Positions 50,449 to 59,649 of a DNA stretch of 64,000 nucleotides are shown here, in pieces. The notes under the pieces were generated by a model. The model saw nothing but the letters and a program-made list of their open reading frames with translations. It was not told the origin of the DNA and ran no database searches. Numbering within the stretch: the stretch's first letter is position 1; the number at the start of each line of letters is the position of its first letter. Position numbers and translations under genes: made by a program. The DNA is taken from the NCBI RefSeq assembly GCF_047425875.1, contig NZ_CP179727.1, positions 1,488,001 to 1,552,000 on the forward strand. The letters run 5' to 3'. The DNA is from Macrococcoides animalis. GTDB taxonomy: Bacteria > Bacillota > Bacilli > Staphylococcales > Staphylococcaceae.

Positions 50449-51277
50449 TATACAAGATTTAATTAAACAAGGTGAATGGGTACTATCACAACATGATGAG
50501 TCTGTAATCGGTGCGAAATATTTGATGATGGATTTATTTGATTTATCACACATGGACATATTAATTGGTGAACAAACATTGACAGAAGATGAACGTTCTC
50601 TCTATTTGTCAGGTATTACACAGTTATCAAAGCATATTCCGCTCGCACATTTGACAGGCTTTCAAATGTTTTATGACCGTAAGTTCATAGTGACGCCTGA
50701 TGTACTGGTACCGAGAAATGAGACTGAAGAGCTCGTTCAACTCGTAATTGAAAAATGGCATCATCGAACATCTTTTGTTGATATCGGTACAGGTAGTGGT
50801 GCAATCGCTGTATCACTTGCTATAGAACTTTCTGAGGTAGATGCTTATGCTGTGGATATCTCAAAGAAAGCACTGCTTGTCGCACGCAAAAATGCAGTGT
50901 CGCTAAATGCAAATGTTACGTTTTTAGAAGGTGATTTACTGAAACCATTAATTGACAATAAGATTAAAGTGGATTGTTTGGTGAGTAATCCCCCTTATAT
51001 TGCTGCAAGTGAACTCAAATTAATGAATGAAAGTGCGTTGCATGACCCGCATATAGCATTATTCGCTGAAGATAACGGATTAGCATTATATAAACGTATG
51101 CTAGATGATTTGGTTCACATATTAAATCCAAATGCGCTTGTCGTATTTGAAATTGGACATGCACAAGGTGAAGCGATTAAACAATATGTTGCACAACTTT
51201 ATCCACACATTACGCCAAAAATCGTTCAGGATATTAACGGTTTGGATCGCATTGTATGGTTTGAATGGTGTGAATAA
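50435..51277 (+). CDS. prmC: Release factor glutamine methyltransferase
   Basis: 280 residues. N-terminal helical domain, then a SAM-binding domain with VDIGTGSGAIAVSLA and the catalytic NPPY in SNPPYIAASE. It N5-methylates the GGQ Gln of RF1 and RF2. ATG at 50435 (or 50432) lies inside prfA, a 14-base overlap. A terminator hairpin starts right after the stop. Confidence 0.95.
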   Translation: MAYYNIQDLIKQGEWVLSQHDESVIGAKYLMMDLFDLSHMDILIGEQTLTEDERSLYLSGITQLSKHIPLAHLTGFQMFYDRKFIVTPDVLVPRNETEELVQLVIEKWHHRTSFVDIGTGSGAIAVSLAIELSEVDAYAVDISKKALLVARKNAVSLNANVTFLEGDLLKPLIDNKIKVDCLVSNPPYIAASELKLMNESALHDPHIALFAEDNGLALYKRMLDDLVHILNPNALVVFEIGHAQGEAIKQYVAQLYPHITPKIVQDINGLDRIVWFEWCE

Positions 51278-51330
51278 GTTATGCACAAATTACAGGAGTT
51301 ATCCACAATTTGTGCATAACTTTTTATTTT
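51278..51330 (+). terminator. Terminator of prfA-prmC, with a DnaA-box consensus in its loop
   Basis: GTTATGCACAAATT (51278-51291) pairs exactly with AATTTGTGCATAAC (51307-51320), followed by TTTTTATTTT. The loop contains TTATCCACA (51299-51307), a perfect DnaA box. Confidence 0.82.
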
Positions 51331-51365
51331 GTATTAAAATATTAAGTAAGAGAGGAGATTCAGAG

Positions 51366-52370
51366 ATGGAAACAAAAGTATGGGATGTGCGTAATTTTGT
51401 GGATGACTTATCTACATATCCACAAGTACAGGAAATTATTACAGCTTTTAAGCAGGACGAAATTATTGCTATTCCAACCGAAACGGTCTATGGCCTAGCT
51501 GCCAATGCTTTAAGTAAAGAAGCTGTGGATAAAATCTTCATTGCGAAAGGCCGTCCCCAAGATAATCCCTTGATTGTTCACATATATGAAACAGAGCAAA
51601 TTGATGCTTTTGCTCATATACCACATGATGTAGTGCATCAATTGATGGATGCTTTTTGGCCTGGACCTATTTCGTTCATTTTACCTTTAAAGCATCAAGT
51701 CCTTGCAAGCTCTGTCACTGCAGGTCTTAAATCAGTGGCTGTACGTATGCCGAGTGAAGCAATTGCGCGCCAAATATTACGTTTAACTTACATGCCGCTT
51801 GCAGCACCTTCTGCTAATACGAGTGGTAAGCCTTCTCCTACTACAGCTGATCACGTAAAGTTTGATTTGGACGGAAAAATTTATGGTATCGTTGAAGGCT
51901 TCCAAGTTGATGTCGGAATCGAAAGTACGGTTTTGGATTGTACAACATATCCTTTTCGAATTGCACGTCCAGGTGCGATTACAGCTGGAGATTTAGAACG
52001 CGTGGCATCAGGTTGTATTACTGAGGCGGACTATCAATCTGAACAACCGATTGCACCAGGTATGAAATATAGACATTATGCACCGCAAAGCCCGATGACA
52101 CTTGTTTCAGACATATCATCATTAACACTGGCACCTAATGAAGCGATTATAGCACCAGAGTCAGAATTATCTCGTTTTAGTGAAGACATGAGCTTTGCAT
52201 TAAGTGAAACATTTGAAGATATTACCGGAGCAATGCATAATTTATATAGTGTATTACGTGAAATAGATCAACGTCTTGAAATCACGAGGATATATATTGC
52301 TGATTATTCGCAAATTTCAGGGAGCGATGCCCTTATGAATCGCATCAATAAAGCTACATTAGGAAAGTAG
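51366..52370 (+). CDS. tsaC: L-threonylcarbamoyladenylate synthase (Sua5/YwlC type)
   Basis: 334 residues from the ATG at 51366, with AGAGGAG upstream. YrdC domain about 30-215: IPTETVYGLAANALS, IFIAKGRPQDNPLIVHI, PSANTSGKPSPTTADHV. A C-terminal Sua5 domain (after PGMKYRHYAPQSPM) makes it the long Sua5 form rather than the short TsaC. It makes the threonylcarbamoyl-AMP for t6A37 of tRNA. Confidence 0.94.
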   Translation: METKVWDVRNFVDDLSTYPQVQEIITAFKQDEIIAIPTETVYGLAANALSKEAVDKIFIAKGRPQDNPLIVHIYETEQIDAFAHIPHDVVHQLMDAFWPGPISFILPLKHQVLASSVTAGLKSVAVRMPSEAIARQILRLTYMPLAAPSANTSGKPSPTTADHVKFDLDGKIYGIVEGFQVDVGIESTVLDCTTYPFRIARPGAITAGDLERVASGCITEADYQSEQPIAPGMKYRHYAPQSPMTLVSDISSLTLAPNEAIIAPESELSRFSEDMSFALSETFEDITGAMHNLYSVLREIDQRLEITRIYIADYSQISGSDALMNRINKATLGK

Positions 52371-52378
52371 GGAGACAG

Positions 52379-52804
52379 ATGGAGATTGTTTTTGTTTGTA
52401 CAGGTAATACCTGTCGTAGTCCATTAGCTGAAAGTATTGCCAAATCATTATCTAGTGAACATACATTTTCATCACGAGGGATATATGCGACAGATGGTAT
52501 TCCTGCATCTCGTTATACGAAACAAATTATTGAAGAAAAGAACTTGCCAGCTGCAACGTTGAGTGCAACATTTCAAGCAGAAGATAGTGAAAAGGATTTA
52601 ATCCTTACGATGACTAAGCATCATCGCGATACAATTCGGACAATGTATCCACATAGCAATGTCCACACGTTAATCGAATACGTTAGTGGGGTAAGTCAAG
52701 ATGTACAAGATCCATATGGTGGAGATTATGAAATATATTACGATACTTACATCACTTTACATAAAAATATCTCAAAATTATTAACAAAAATTGATAAAAA
52801 TTAG
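52379..52804 (+). CDS. ywlE: Low-molecular-weight phosphatase, YwlE-type protein arginine phosphatase
   Basis: 141 residues. Active-site loop CTGNTCRS (Cys7, Arg13) at the N-terminus and the general-acid Asp in VQDPYGG. Thr11 of the loop is the residue that gives YwlE arginine-phosphate specificity; tyrosine phosphatases have a bulkier residue there (from the literature on YwlE). It counters the McsB kinase in protein quality control. The ATG overlaps nothing but lies 8 bases after the tsaC stop, behind GGGAG. Confidence 0.92.
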   Translation: MEIVFVCTGNTCRSPLAESIAKSLSSEHTFSSRGIYATDGIPASRYTKQIIEEKNLPAATLSATFQAEDSEKDLILTMTKHHRDTIRTMYPHSNVHTLIEYVSGVSQDVQDPYGGDYEIYYDTYITLHKNISKLLTKIDKN

Positions 52805-52899
52805 ACAATTCAAAAATTCTGAACAGAAATTCTAGAAATGTTTTATCTCACTTTTTAAATAAGCTATAATAAAAGAGTATGTTAAAGAGGAGGGATAAT

Positions 52900-53346
52900 G
52901 TGAAAATTGCGATTGCAAGTGACCATGGTGGATTTGAATACAAAGCGAAAATTATAGAATTTTTGACGGCAGAAGGTATTGCCTTTAAAGATTTTGGACC
53001 TGTTTCAACGGAATCGGTTGACTATCCAGATTATGCTGGACCTGTTGCACAAGCAGTAGCTGCTGGAGAATATGATCGCGGAATTTTAATTTGTGGTACA
53101 GGTATAGGAATGAGTATTGCAGCAAATAAAATACCAGGTATCCGATGTGCACTTGTGCATGATGTATTTACTGCTCAAGTAACACGTGAACACAATAACT
53201 CGAACATTTTAGCGATGGGTCAGCGTGTGATTGGTGAAGGATTGATGTTACTTATCGTAAAGACTTGGTTAGACGGAAATTTTGAAGGTGGGCGCCACCA
53301 AGCACGTGTTGATAAAATTACACAGTTGGAATCGTGCAATGGATAA
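52900..53346 (+). CDS. rpiB: Ribose-5-phosphate isomerase B
   Basis: 148 residues from the GTG at 52900, 6 bases after AGAGGAGGG; the ATG at 52879 precedes that site. SDHGGFEYK at the N-terminus and CGTGIGMSIAANKIPGIRCALVHD with the catalytic Cys are RpiB/LacAB signatures. Interconverts ribose-5-phosphate and ribulose-5-phosphate (or other aldose phosphates). Overlaps the next gene by 8 bases. Confidence 0.93.
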   Translation: MKIAIASDHGGFEYKAKIIEFLTAEGIAFKDFGPVSTESVDYPDYAGPVAQAVAAGEYDRGILICGTGIGMSIAANKIPGIRCALVHDVFTAQVTREHNNSNILAMGQRVIGEGLMLLIVKTWLDGNFEGGRHQARVDKITQLESCNG

Positions 53347-53860
53347 CATTAATACACTCCTAGATGAACTTGTTGCAATAGATTTCTTTAAACCGAATAC
53401 GCTATGTGTAGTCGGATGTTCAACATCAGAAGTGATTGGCGAACGTATCGGGACACATAGTTCTGATGAAGTTGCGAAAGTTTTTTTTGAAGCGTTTAAT
53501 CGTATACATAAAGAAACGGGTGTTGATTTTTGCTTCCAGGGTTGCGAACATATCAATCGTGCCATTACAATGGAACGTGAAGTACAAGAACGTTATGGAT
53601 TTGATATCGTTAGTGTTGTACCTGTAAAAGAGGCAGGCGGAAGTATGAGTAGTTTGGCATATCGAAGTTTTTCTGATGCAGTTGTTGTTGAACATGCGAG
53701 GTGTGATTGTGGTATTGATATTGGTCAAACATTAATTGGCATGCATATTAAACATGTACAAATTCCAGTAAGAGTTGCAACAAGAAAAGTAGGCGATGCT
53801 GTTGTGACAATGGCAACTCATCGTCCAAAGTTGATTGGTGGAGCTAGAAGTCATTATTAA
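53339..53860 (+). CDS. YwlG/DUF436 family protein (TIGR01440)
   Basis: 173 residues from the ATG at 53339. Conserved features: VVGCSTSEVIGERIGTHSS, FCFQGCEHINRA, VPVKEAGGSMSSLAYR, and EHARCDCGIDIGQTLIGMH. The conserved Cys and His residues suggest metal or cofactor binding, but function is not established. Gene order rpiB-ywlG-glyA is as in Bacillus. Translation is likely coupled to rpiB. Confidence 0.92.
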   Translation: MDNINTLLDELVAIDFFKPNTLCVVGCSTSEVIGERIGTHSSDEVAKVFFEAFNRIHKETGVDFCFQGCEHINRAITMEREVQERYGFDIVSVVPVKEAGGSMSSLAYRSFSDAVVVEHARCDCGIDIGQTLIGMHIKHVQIPVRVATRKVGDAVVTMATHRPKLIGGARSHY

Positions 53861-53884
53861 TTGAATATTTAGGGGGATATGAAT

Positions 53885-55120
53885 ATGCAAGAAATTAAAG
53901 TACAAGATAGCGTATTATTTGAAGCGATGGAGCAAGAGTTAAATAGACAAAATAATAATATTGAATTGATTGCCTCTGAAAACTTTGTTTCTAAGGCCGT
54001 GATGGAAGCTCAAGGATCAGTATTGACGAATAAATATGCTGAAGGTTATCCACATAAACGTTATTATGGTGGTTGTGAGTTTGTTGATATCGTTGAAGAT
54101 TTAGCAAGAGACCGTGCTAAAGAATTATTCGGAGCAGAACACGCAAACGTTCAACCTCATTCGGGTTCTCAGGCGAATATGGCTGTATATCGCGTAGCCA
54201 TTCAACCTGGAGACACAGTATTAGGGATGGATTTAAGTCACGGTGGACATTTAACGCATGGTTCTCACGTTAACTTCAGTGGTATGGATTATAATTTCGT
54301 CGCTTACGAAGTTGATAAAGAAAATGAAACAATCAACTACGATAAAGTACGTGCTTTAGCGATTGAACACAAACCAAAGTTAATTATTGCAGGTGCATCT
54401 GCATATTCACGTGCAATTGATTTTAAACAATTTAGAGCAATTGCAGATGAAGTTGGGGCATTAGTTATGGTCGATATGGCACATATTGCTGGTCTTGTTG
54501 CAACAGGACTTCACGACAATCCAGTACCTTATGCTGATTTTGTAACTACAACAACGCATAAAACGTTACGTGGCCCTCGTGGCGGAATGATTTTATGTAA
54601 AGCTGAATATGCTAAAGCAATTGATAAAGCTATCTTCCCCGGTATTCAAGGTGGGCCTTTAATGCACGTTATTGCAGCAAAAGCCGTTGCATTTGGAGAA
54701 GCGTTACAACCGGAATTTAAAGAGTATCAGCAACAAGTCATTAATAATGCACGAATCTTAGCAGATACTTTAACTGAACGAGGCTTACGTATCGTTAGTG
54801 GAGGTACAGATAATCATGTGTTCAGTGTGGATGTAACGCCGATGAATTTGACTGGTAAAGTTGCAGAACACGCATTAGATGCTGTAGGAATTACGACAAA
54901 CAAAAATACAATACCGTTTGATACAACAAGCCCGTTTGTAACAAGTGGTATTCGTATTGGGACGCCAGCAGTAACAACACGTGGTTTAAAAGAAGATGAA
55001 ATGAAATTAATCGGTAATATCATCGCTGATGTATTAGCGAGCCCTGAAGACGAGACGGTATTAAATAAAGCGAGAGAACAAGTGAAATCTATCACAGATA
55101 AGTTTCCTTTGTATAAATAA
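53885..55120 (+). CDS. glyA: Serine hydroxymethyltransferase
   Basis: 411 residues. I take the ATG at 53885, 8 bases after GGGGG; the ATG at 53879 is only 2 bases from it. PLP site TTTTHKTLRGPRGG, IELIASENFVS, EGYPHKRYYGGCE and SHGGHLTHG are typical. Converts serine and tetrahydrofolate to glycine and methylene-THF. Confidence 0.98.
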   Translation: MQEIKVQDSVLFEAMEQELNRQNNNIELIASENFVSKAVMEAQGSVLTNKYAEGYPHKRYYGGCEFVDIVEDLARDRAKELFGAEHANVQPHSGSQANMAVYRVAIQPGDTVLGMDLSHGGHLTHGSHVNFSGMDYNFVAYEVDKENETINYDKVRALAIEHKPKLIIAGASAYSRAIDFKQFRAIADEVGALVMVDMAHIAGLVATGLHDNPVPYADFVTTTTHKTLRGPRGGMILCKAEYAKAIDKAIFPGIQGGPLMHVIAAKAVAFGEALQPEFKEYQQQVINNARILADTLTERGLRIVSGGTDNHVFSVDVTPMNLTGKVAEHALDAVGITTNKNTIPFDTTSPFVTSGIRIGTPAVTTRGLKEDEMKLIGNIIADVLASPEDETVLNKAREQVKSITDKFPLYK

Positions 55121-55148
55121 ATAAATTAAAGTTTGGAGTAGGTATATT

Positions 55149-55778
55149 ATGGCGAAAGTCCATGTTTTTGATCACCCATTAATTCAACACAAATTAAGTT
55201 ACATTCGTGAAGAGAAGACAGGCACAAAAGAATTTCGTGAATTGGTAGACGAAGTAGGTATGTTAATGGCATACGAAGTAACACGTGATCTAGAATTAGA
55301 TGATGTGACAGTAAAGACACCTGTTACAGAAATGACAGCAAAGCGTTTATCTGGTAAGAAGATGGCGGTAGTGCCTATTCTACGTGCGGGCTTAGGCATG
55401 ACAGATGGTATATTAAAGTTAATTCCAGCAGCACGTGTGGGACATATCGGTTTATACCGTGACCCAGAAACTTTACAACCTGTTGAATATTTTGCGAAAT
55501 TACCACAAGATATTGAAGAACGTGACTTCATCGTTGTAGATCCGATGCTTGCAACGGGTGGTAGCGCAATTGAAGCGATAAACTCACTTAAAAAGCGTGG
55601 CGCAACAAAAATTCGATTTATGTGTTTAATTGCTGCCCCTGAAGGTGTTAAACTCTTACAAGATGCACATCCAGATGTTGATATCTACATTGCTGCATTA
55701 GATGAAAAATTAAATGATCATGGCTACATCGTTCCTGGATTAGGTGATGCTGGCGATAGATTGTTTGGTACAAAATAA
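55149..55778 (+). CDS. upp: Uracil phosphoribosyltransferase
   Basis: 209 residues. VPILRAGLGM, the PRPP motif VVDPMLATGGSA and the C-terminal uracil-binding YIVPGLGDAGDRLFGTK are intact. Salvages uracil with PRPP to UMP, using uracil released by Pdp. GTTTGGAG precedes the ATG, 28 bases after glyA. Confidence 0.98.
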   Translation: MAKVHVFDHPLIQHKLSYIREEKTGTKEFRELVDEVGMLMAYEVTRDLELDDVTVKTPVTEMTAKRLSGKKMAVVPILRAGLGMTDGILKLIPAARVGHIGLYRDPETLQPVEYFAKLPQDIEERDFIVVDPMLATGGSAIEAINSLKKRGATKIRFMCLIAAPEGVKLLQDAHPDVDIYIAALDEKLNDHGYIVPGLGDAGDRLFGTK

Positions 55779-55795
55779 GAATTTAGGAGATTATC

Positions 55796-56941
55796 ATGAA
55801 AAAAATTATGACGATTTTTGGTACAAGACCTGAAGCGATTAAGATGGCACCTCTTGTACTTGCTTTGAAAGAAGATCCAGAATTAGAACCGATTGTAGTC
55901 GTTACAGCACAACACAGAGAAATGTTAGATCAAGTATTAACAATTTTCGATATTACACCGGATTATGATTTAAACATTATGAAAGCTGGTCAAACGTTAT
56001 CTGAAGTGACTAGCCGTGTTGTAATGGGATTAGAGGAAGTAATTAAAGAAGCTGAACCTGATATGATTTTAATTCATGGTGATACAACAACAACATTTGC
56101 AGGAAGTTTAGCTGCATTTTATAACGAAGTAGCAATTGGGCACGTAGAAGCAGGATTACGTACTTTCCAAAAATACTCTCCGTTCCCAGAAGAAATGAAC
56201 CGTCAAATGACAGGGGTATTAGCTGACATTCACTTTGCTCCAACTGAAGAAGCCGCACAAAATTTATTAAATGAGAATAAACCTGCAGATAAAATTGCTA
56301 TCACAGGTAATACAGCCATTGATGCATTAAAAACGACGGTAAAAGATGATTATGTTTCTGAAATTTTAGCGAAAGCTGACGGCAGAAAAGTGATTTTACT
56401 TACAGCGCACCGTCGTGAAAATATCGGTCAACCGATGCATAATATCTTTAGTGCAATTCGACGTATTGTTGATGAGTTCGAAGATATCGAAGTCGTATAT
56501 CCAATGCATAAAAATCCTAAAGTACGTGAAATAGCTGCTGAACATTTAGCAAATCATGATCGTGTTCAACTTATCGAACCATTAGATGTGATTGATTTCC
56601 ATAACTTTGCGGCACGTAGTCACTTTATTTTAACGGATTCTGGCGGTGTACAAGAGGAAGCACCATCTTTAGGTAAACCTGTTTTAGTATTACGTGATAC
56701 GACGGAGAGACCTGAAGGTGTTAAAGCTGGTACATTGAAATTAGCAGGTATCGAAGAAGAAAATATTTATAATTTAACAAAAGTATTATTAACAGATGAT
56801 GAAACTTACCAAAGTATGTCAAAAGCAAGTAACCCATATGGAGATGGTGAAACATCTAAGAGAATTTGTGAACATATCAAACATTATTTTGACTTGACAA
56901 CAGAAAAACCGGCACCGTTTAAGGTAGAAGCACAAAAATAA
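55796..56941 (+). CDS. mnaA: UDP-N-acetylglucosamine 2-epimerase (non-hydrolysing)
   Basis: 381 residues. TIFGTRPEAIKMAPLV at the start, IHGDTTTTFAG, GHVEAGLRT, YSPFPEEMNRQ, TAHRRENIG and LTDSGGVQEEAPSLGKP are all present. Makes UDP-ManNAc for wall teichoic acid linkage units and for capsule sugars. AGGAG precedes the ATG. Location between upp and the atp operon is the normal staphylococcal arrangement. Confidence 0.96.
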   Translation: MKKIMTIFGTRPEAIKMAPLVLALKEDPELEPIVVVTAQHREMLDQVLTIFDITPDYDLNIMKAGQTLSEVTSRVVMGLEEVIKEAEPDMILIHGDTTTTFAGSLAAFYNEVAIGHVEAGLRTFQKYSPFPEEMNRQMTGVLADIHFAPTEEAAQNLLNENKPADKIAITGNTAIDALKTTVKDDYVSEILAKADGRKVILLTAHRRENIGQPMHNIFSAIRRIVDEFEDIEVVYPMHKNPKVREIAAEHLANHDRVQLIEPLDVIDFHNFAARSHFILTDSGGVQEEAPSLGKPVLVLRDTTERPEGVKAGTLKLAGIEEENIYNLTKVLLTDDETYQSMSKASNPYGDGETSKRICEHIKHYFDLTTEKPAPFKVEAQK

Positions 56942-57034
56942 TAATTTAAATAATTATTTTTAAAATAAACATAATTATATGTCTAATTTGTGAACATTCC
57001 GTGAAATTTATGTTTCTAAACTTTTGACATAGCA

Positions 57035-57091
57035 TTGACACGGAATTTTCACTATATTATCATAAAATGTGGAATGAAACGGTTTTCATTC
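57035..57091 (+). promoter_or_regulatory. ATP synthase operon promoter with downstream cre-like dyad
   Basis: TTGACA (57035-57040), 17 bases, TATCAT (57058-57063). Just downstream GAATGAAA and TTTCATTC (57072-57091) form a perfect dyad that includes TGAAACGGTTTTCA, one mismatch from the cre consensus. ATTCCGTG (56996) and CACGGAAT (57039) form a further inverted repeat over the -35. Confidence 0.5.
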
Positions 57092-57122
57092 GCTTGAAAA
57101 CTATTTCTAAGGAGTTCCCAAT

Positions 57123-57476
57123 ATGTCAGACTTTAAGACATTTTTTAAGCAATACTTGCAATATTTTATATACCTAATCTTAATATTCCTTATAATCGGT
57201 ATGTTCACACATAATGATTTTGTGTTAGGATTAGTTATTGGTACTATTGCGTCTGCAATCAGTACTTTTGTATGGTATCACAACTTGTCGCGTGCGATTA
57301 AAAGTGATGCTTTATACATCTCAAGTGGTATGGGGATTCGCTTTTTAATAGCGGTCATGGCATGCCTCTTCTGGGTGAGATATCCTGATACGTTTCACTT
57401 ATTAGGAATCGCACTTGGCCTAATGCTCACCTATGTAATGATTATCATTCATGGTGTGAACAGTTTGAAAAAATAA
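57123..57476 (+). CDS. atpI: ATP synthase subunit I
   Basis: 117 residues with four hydrophobic helices (FIYLILIFLIIGMF, DFVLGLVIGTIASAISTFVW, GIRFLIAVMACLFWV, LLGIALGLMLTYVMIIIHG). AtpI is the poorly conserved first gene of the operon; it aids c-ring assembly or Mg uptake. TAAGGAG precedes the ATG. Identification rests on topology, the GLVIGT-type motif and position. Confidence 0.85.
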   Translation: MSDFKTFFKQYLQYFIYLILIFLIIGMFTHNDFVLGLVIGTIASAISTFVWYHNLSRAIKSDALYISSGMGIRFLIAVMACLFWVRYPDTFHLLGIALGLMLTYVMIIIHGVNSLKK

Positions 57477-57499
57477 TACATATAGGAAGAGGTGAAGAA

Positions 57500-58225
57500 A
57501 TGGGACACGAATCACCCCTCTATACATTGAAACTCGCAGGACATGATATTATTTTTAATTTGTCTTCAATGCTGATGATTACTGTCGCAGCGGTTATCGT
57601 ATTTATTATTGCGATATTATGTACGCGTAATTTAAGTGTACGCCCGCACGGTAAACAAAACTTCATTGAATGGGTTTTCGATTTTACTAGAGGAATTATC
57701 AACAGTAATATGGCTTGGAACAAGGGTGGGCGTTTTCATTTTTTAGCAGTAACATTGTTATTATTCATTTTTGTTGCAAACATGCTAGGATTGCCATTTG
57801 CACTTGTAAATGGTCACACTCTATGGTGGAAATCACCGACTGCTGATCCAACAGTCACATTAACACTTTCAACGCTGATGGTACTACTTACGCACTTCTA
57901 TGGTATCAAAATGCGCGGAAGCGGCAATTATTTCAAGAGTTTTGCGCAACCGGTATGGTTTATGGTACCGTTCAAGATTATTGAAGAATTCTCTTCTACA
58001 TTAACGCTTGGACTGCGTCTTTATGGTAACATTTTCGCAGGTGAAGTATTACTTGGTTTACTCGCTGGACTTTTAACAACGTTTGGCGCACTTGGTGCAA
58101 TTGGTGGATTTATTCCATTAGTCATTTGGCAAGGTTTCTCAATTTTCGTAGGGTCAATTCAAGCCTACATTTTCGTAATGTTATCAATGGTTTATATGTC
58201 ACATAAAGTGTCAGATGACCATTAA
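57500..58225 (+). CDS. atpB: ATP synthase Fo subunit a
   Basis: 241 residues, 5-6 membrane helices. The essential Arg lies in TLTLGLRLYGNIFAGEVLL; FVANMLGLPF and the C-terminal WQGFSIFVGSIQAYIFVMLSMVYM are typical. Forms the proton half-channels against the c ring. GGAAGAGGTG precedes the ATG. Confidence 0.98.
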   Translation: MGHESPLYTLKLAGHDIIFNLSSMLMITVAAVIVFIIAILCTRNLSVRPHGKQNFIEWVFDFTRGIINSNMAWNKGGRFHFLAVTLLLFIFVANMLGLPFALVNGHTLWWKSPTADPTVTLTLSTLMVLLTHFYGIKMRGSGNYFKSFAQPVWFMVPFKIIEEFSSTLTLGLRLYGNIFAGEVLLGLLAGLLTTFGALGAIGGFIPLVIWQGFSIFVGSIQAYIFVMLSMVYMSHKVSDDH

Positions 58226-58273
58226 TATAAAAAATTAAAAAAACTATCATATTTCTTTAGGAGGAAATTATTA

Positions 58274-58486
58274 ATGAATTTATTAGCAGCAGCAATCGCA
58301 ATCGGTTTAGCAGCATTAGGAGCAGGTATTGGTAACGGTTTAATCGTATCTCGTACAGTTGAAGGTGTAGCACGTCAACCAGAAGCACGTGGTCCATTAA
58401 TGACTATCATGTTCATCGGTGTAGGTTTAGTTGAGGCCCTTCCTATCATCGCGGTAGTAGTAGCATTCATGGTAATGAACCGTTAA
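58274..58486 (+). CDS. atpE: ATP synthase Fo subunit c
   Basis: 70 residues, two helices. The polar loop ARQPEARG and the proton-carrying Glu in FIGVGLVEALPIIAVV are present. No Na-binding Gln/Ser signature in helix 1, so the enzyme is predicted to be proton-coupled. TAGGAGG precedes the ATG. Confidence 0.98.
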   Translation: MNLLAAAIAIGLAALGAGIGNGLIVSRTVEGVARQPEARGPLMTIMFIGVGLVEALPIIAVVVAFMVMNR

Positions 58487-58569
58487 TTTAAATATAACTC
58501 GTTAAGGCGAAGTCACTATGATTTCGCCATTCATTTATGAGCATAACTGCGATGAAAGGAGCGTTAAAC

Positions 58570-59094
58570 TTGAATTTCTTAATTTTAGGCGAAGCTGCAC
58601 ACGGTGCAGCACCTGGAGTGGAATGGGGTACAGCATTATTTACTCTATTCGCATTCTTAGTATTATTAGCTTTACTTAGTAAGTTCGCTTGGGGTCCATT
58701 AAAGAACATCATGGACGAACGTCAACAAGGCATTAATGCTGACCTTGACAATGCAAGAAAGCAAAATGAAGAAGCAAAACATTACGCTGACGAAAACAAA
58801 GCGTTACTTGCAAAAACACAAAATGAAGTTTCAATCATGATGGAAGATGCTAAAACACAAGCTAAAACACAACAAGAAGAAATCATTCATGAAGCAAATA
58901 AACGCGCTAACAAAATCGTTAGTGACGCACAAGTTGAAATTGAAAATGAAAAACAACGTGCTATTGCAGATATCAACGATCGCGTTGCTGAATTATCTGT
59001 ATTAATCGCACAAAAAGTTATCAATAAAGAAATCAACGAAACTGATCAAAAACAACTTGTTCAACAATTTATTCAAGAGGCAGGCGATAAATAA
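58570..59094 (+). CDS. atpF: ATP synthase Fo subunit b
   Basis: 174 residues from the TTG at 58570: AAAGGAG lies 8 bases before it, and MNFLILGEAAHG fits the family N-terminus. The ATG at 58537 has no site. One membrane helix (about 20-42), then a long charged coiled coil ending in AVLI-type dimer region (VAELSVLIAQKVINKEI). Peripheral stalk. Ends on the start of atpH (TAATG overlap). Confidence 0.96.
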   Translation: MNFLILGEAAHGAAPGVEWGTALFTLFAFLVLLALLSKFAWGPLKNIMDERQQGINADLDNARKQNEEAKHYADENKALLAKTQNEVSIMMEDAKTQAKTQQEEIIHEANKRANKIVSDAQVEIENEKQRAIADINDRVAELSVLIAQKVINKEINETDQKQLVQQFIQEAGDK

Positions 59095-59627
59095 TGGCCA
59101 ATGTCTTAAATAAATACGCAGAGAGTTTGTTAGAAGTAGCAAAGTCACAAGGTGTAGAGCAAAGTGTTTATACAGATCTTTTAGAAATCAATAAAGCTAT
59201 ATCAAACGATACAGCATTTTCTGCTTTCGCTGAAAATCCTAAAGTATCTAATGAAGCACGTAAAGCTTTTGTTGCTGAAACGTTTAAAGGTGTGGATGCA
59301 CCACTGATGAATTTATTAAACATCTTAGCTGATCGCAAACAATTAGGATTAATTCCTGGTATTGTTGATGCATATGCAGAGTATTATAACAAAGCAAATG
59401 AACAAGCAAAGATGAAAGTAGAATCAGTTTATGCGTTATCTACTGAAGAATTAGATACATTAGGTAAAGTATTCATCGAAAAAACAGGATATAAAAAATT
59501 ATTAATCGAAAATGTTATAAACGAATCTTTAATCGGTGGCATTCGTGCTACGATTGGAACGACTGTTTACGATGGTTCAGTTATTAATGAATTAAATCAA
59601 TTAAGTAAGTCGTTTCAAAAACAATAA
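59094..59627 (+). CDS. atpH: ATP synthase F1 subunit delta
   Basis: 177 residues. NKYAESLLEVAKSQG at the N-terminus and GGIRATIGTTVYDGSVINELNQL at the C-terminus are OSCP/delta signatures. Joins F1 to the b stalk. Shares its first base with the atpF stop codon, so translation is coupled. Confidence 0.96.
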   Translation: MANVLNKYAESLLEVAKSQGVEQSVYTDLLEINKAISNDTAFSAFAENPKVSNEARKAFVAETFKGVDAPLMNLLNILADRKQLGLIPGIVDAYAEYYNKANEQAKMKVESVYALSTEELDTLGKVFIEKTGYKKLLIENVINESLIGGIRATIGTTVYDGSVINELNQLSKSFQKQ

Positions 59628-59649
59628 TTTCTTATAAGGAGTGACATCA

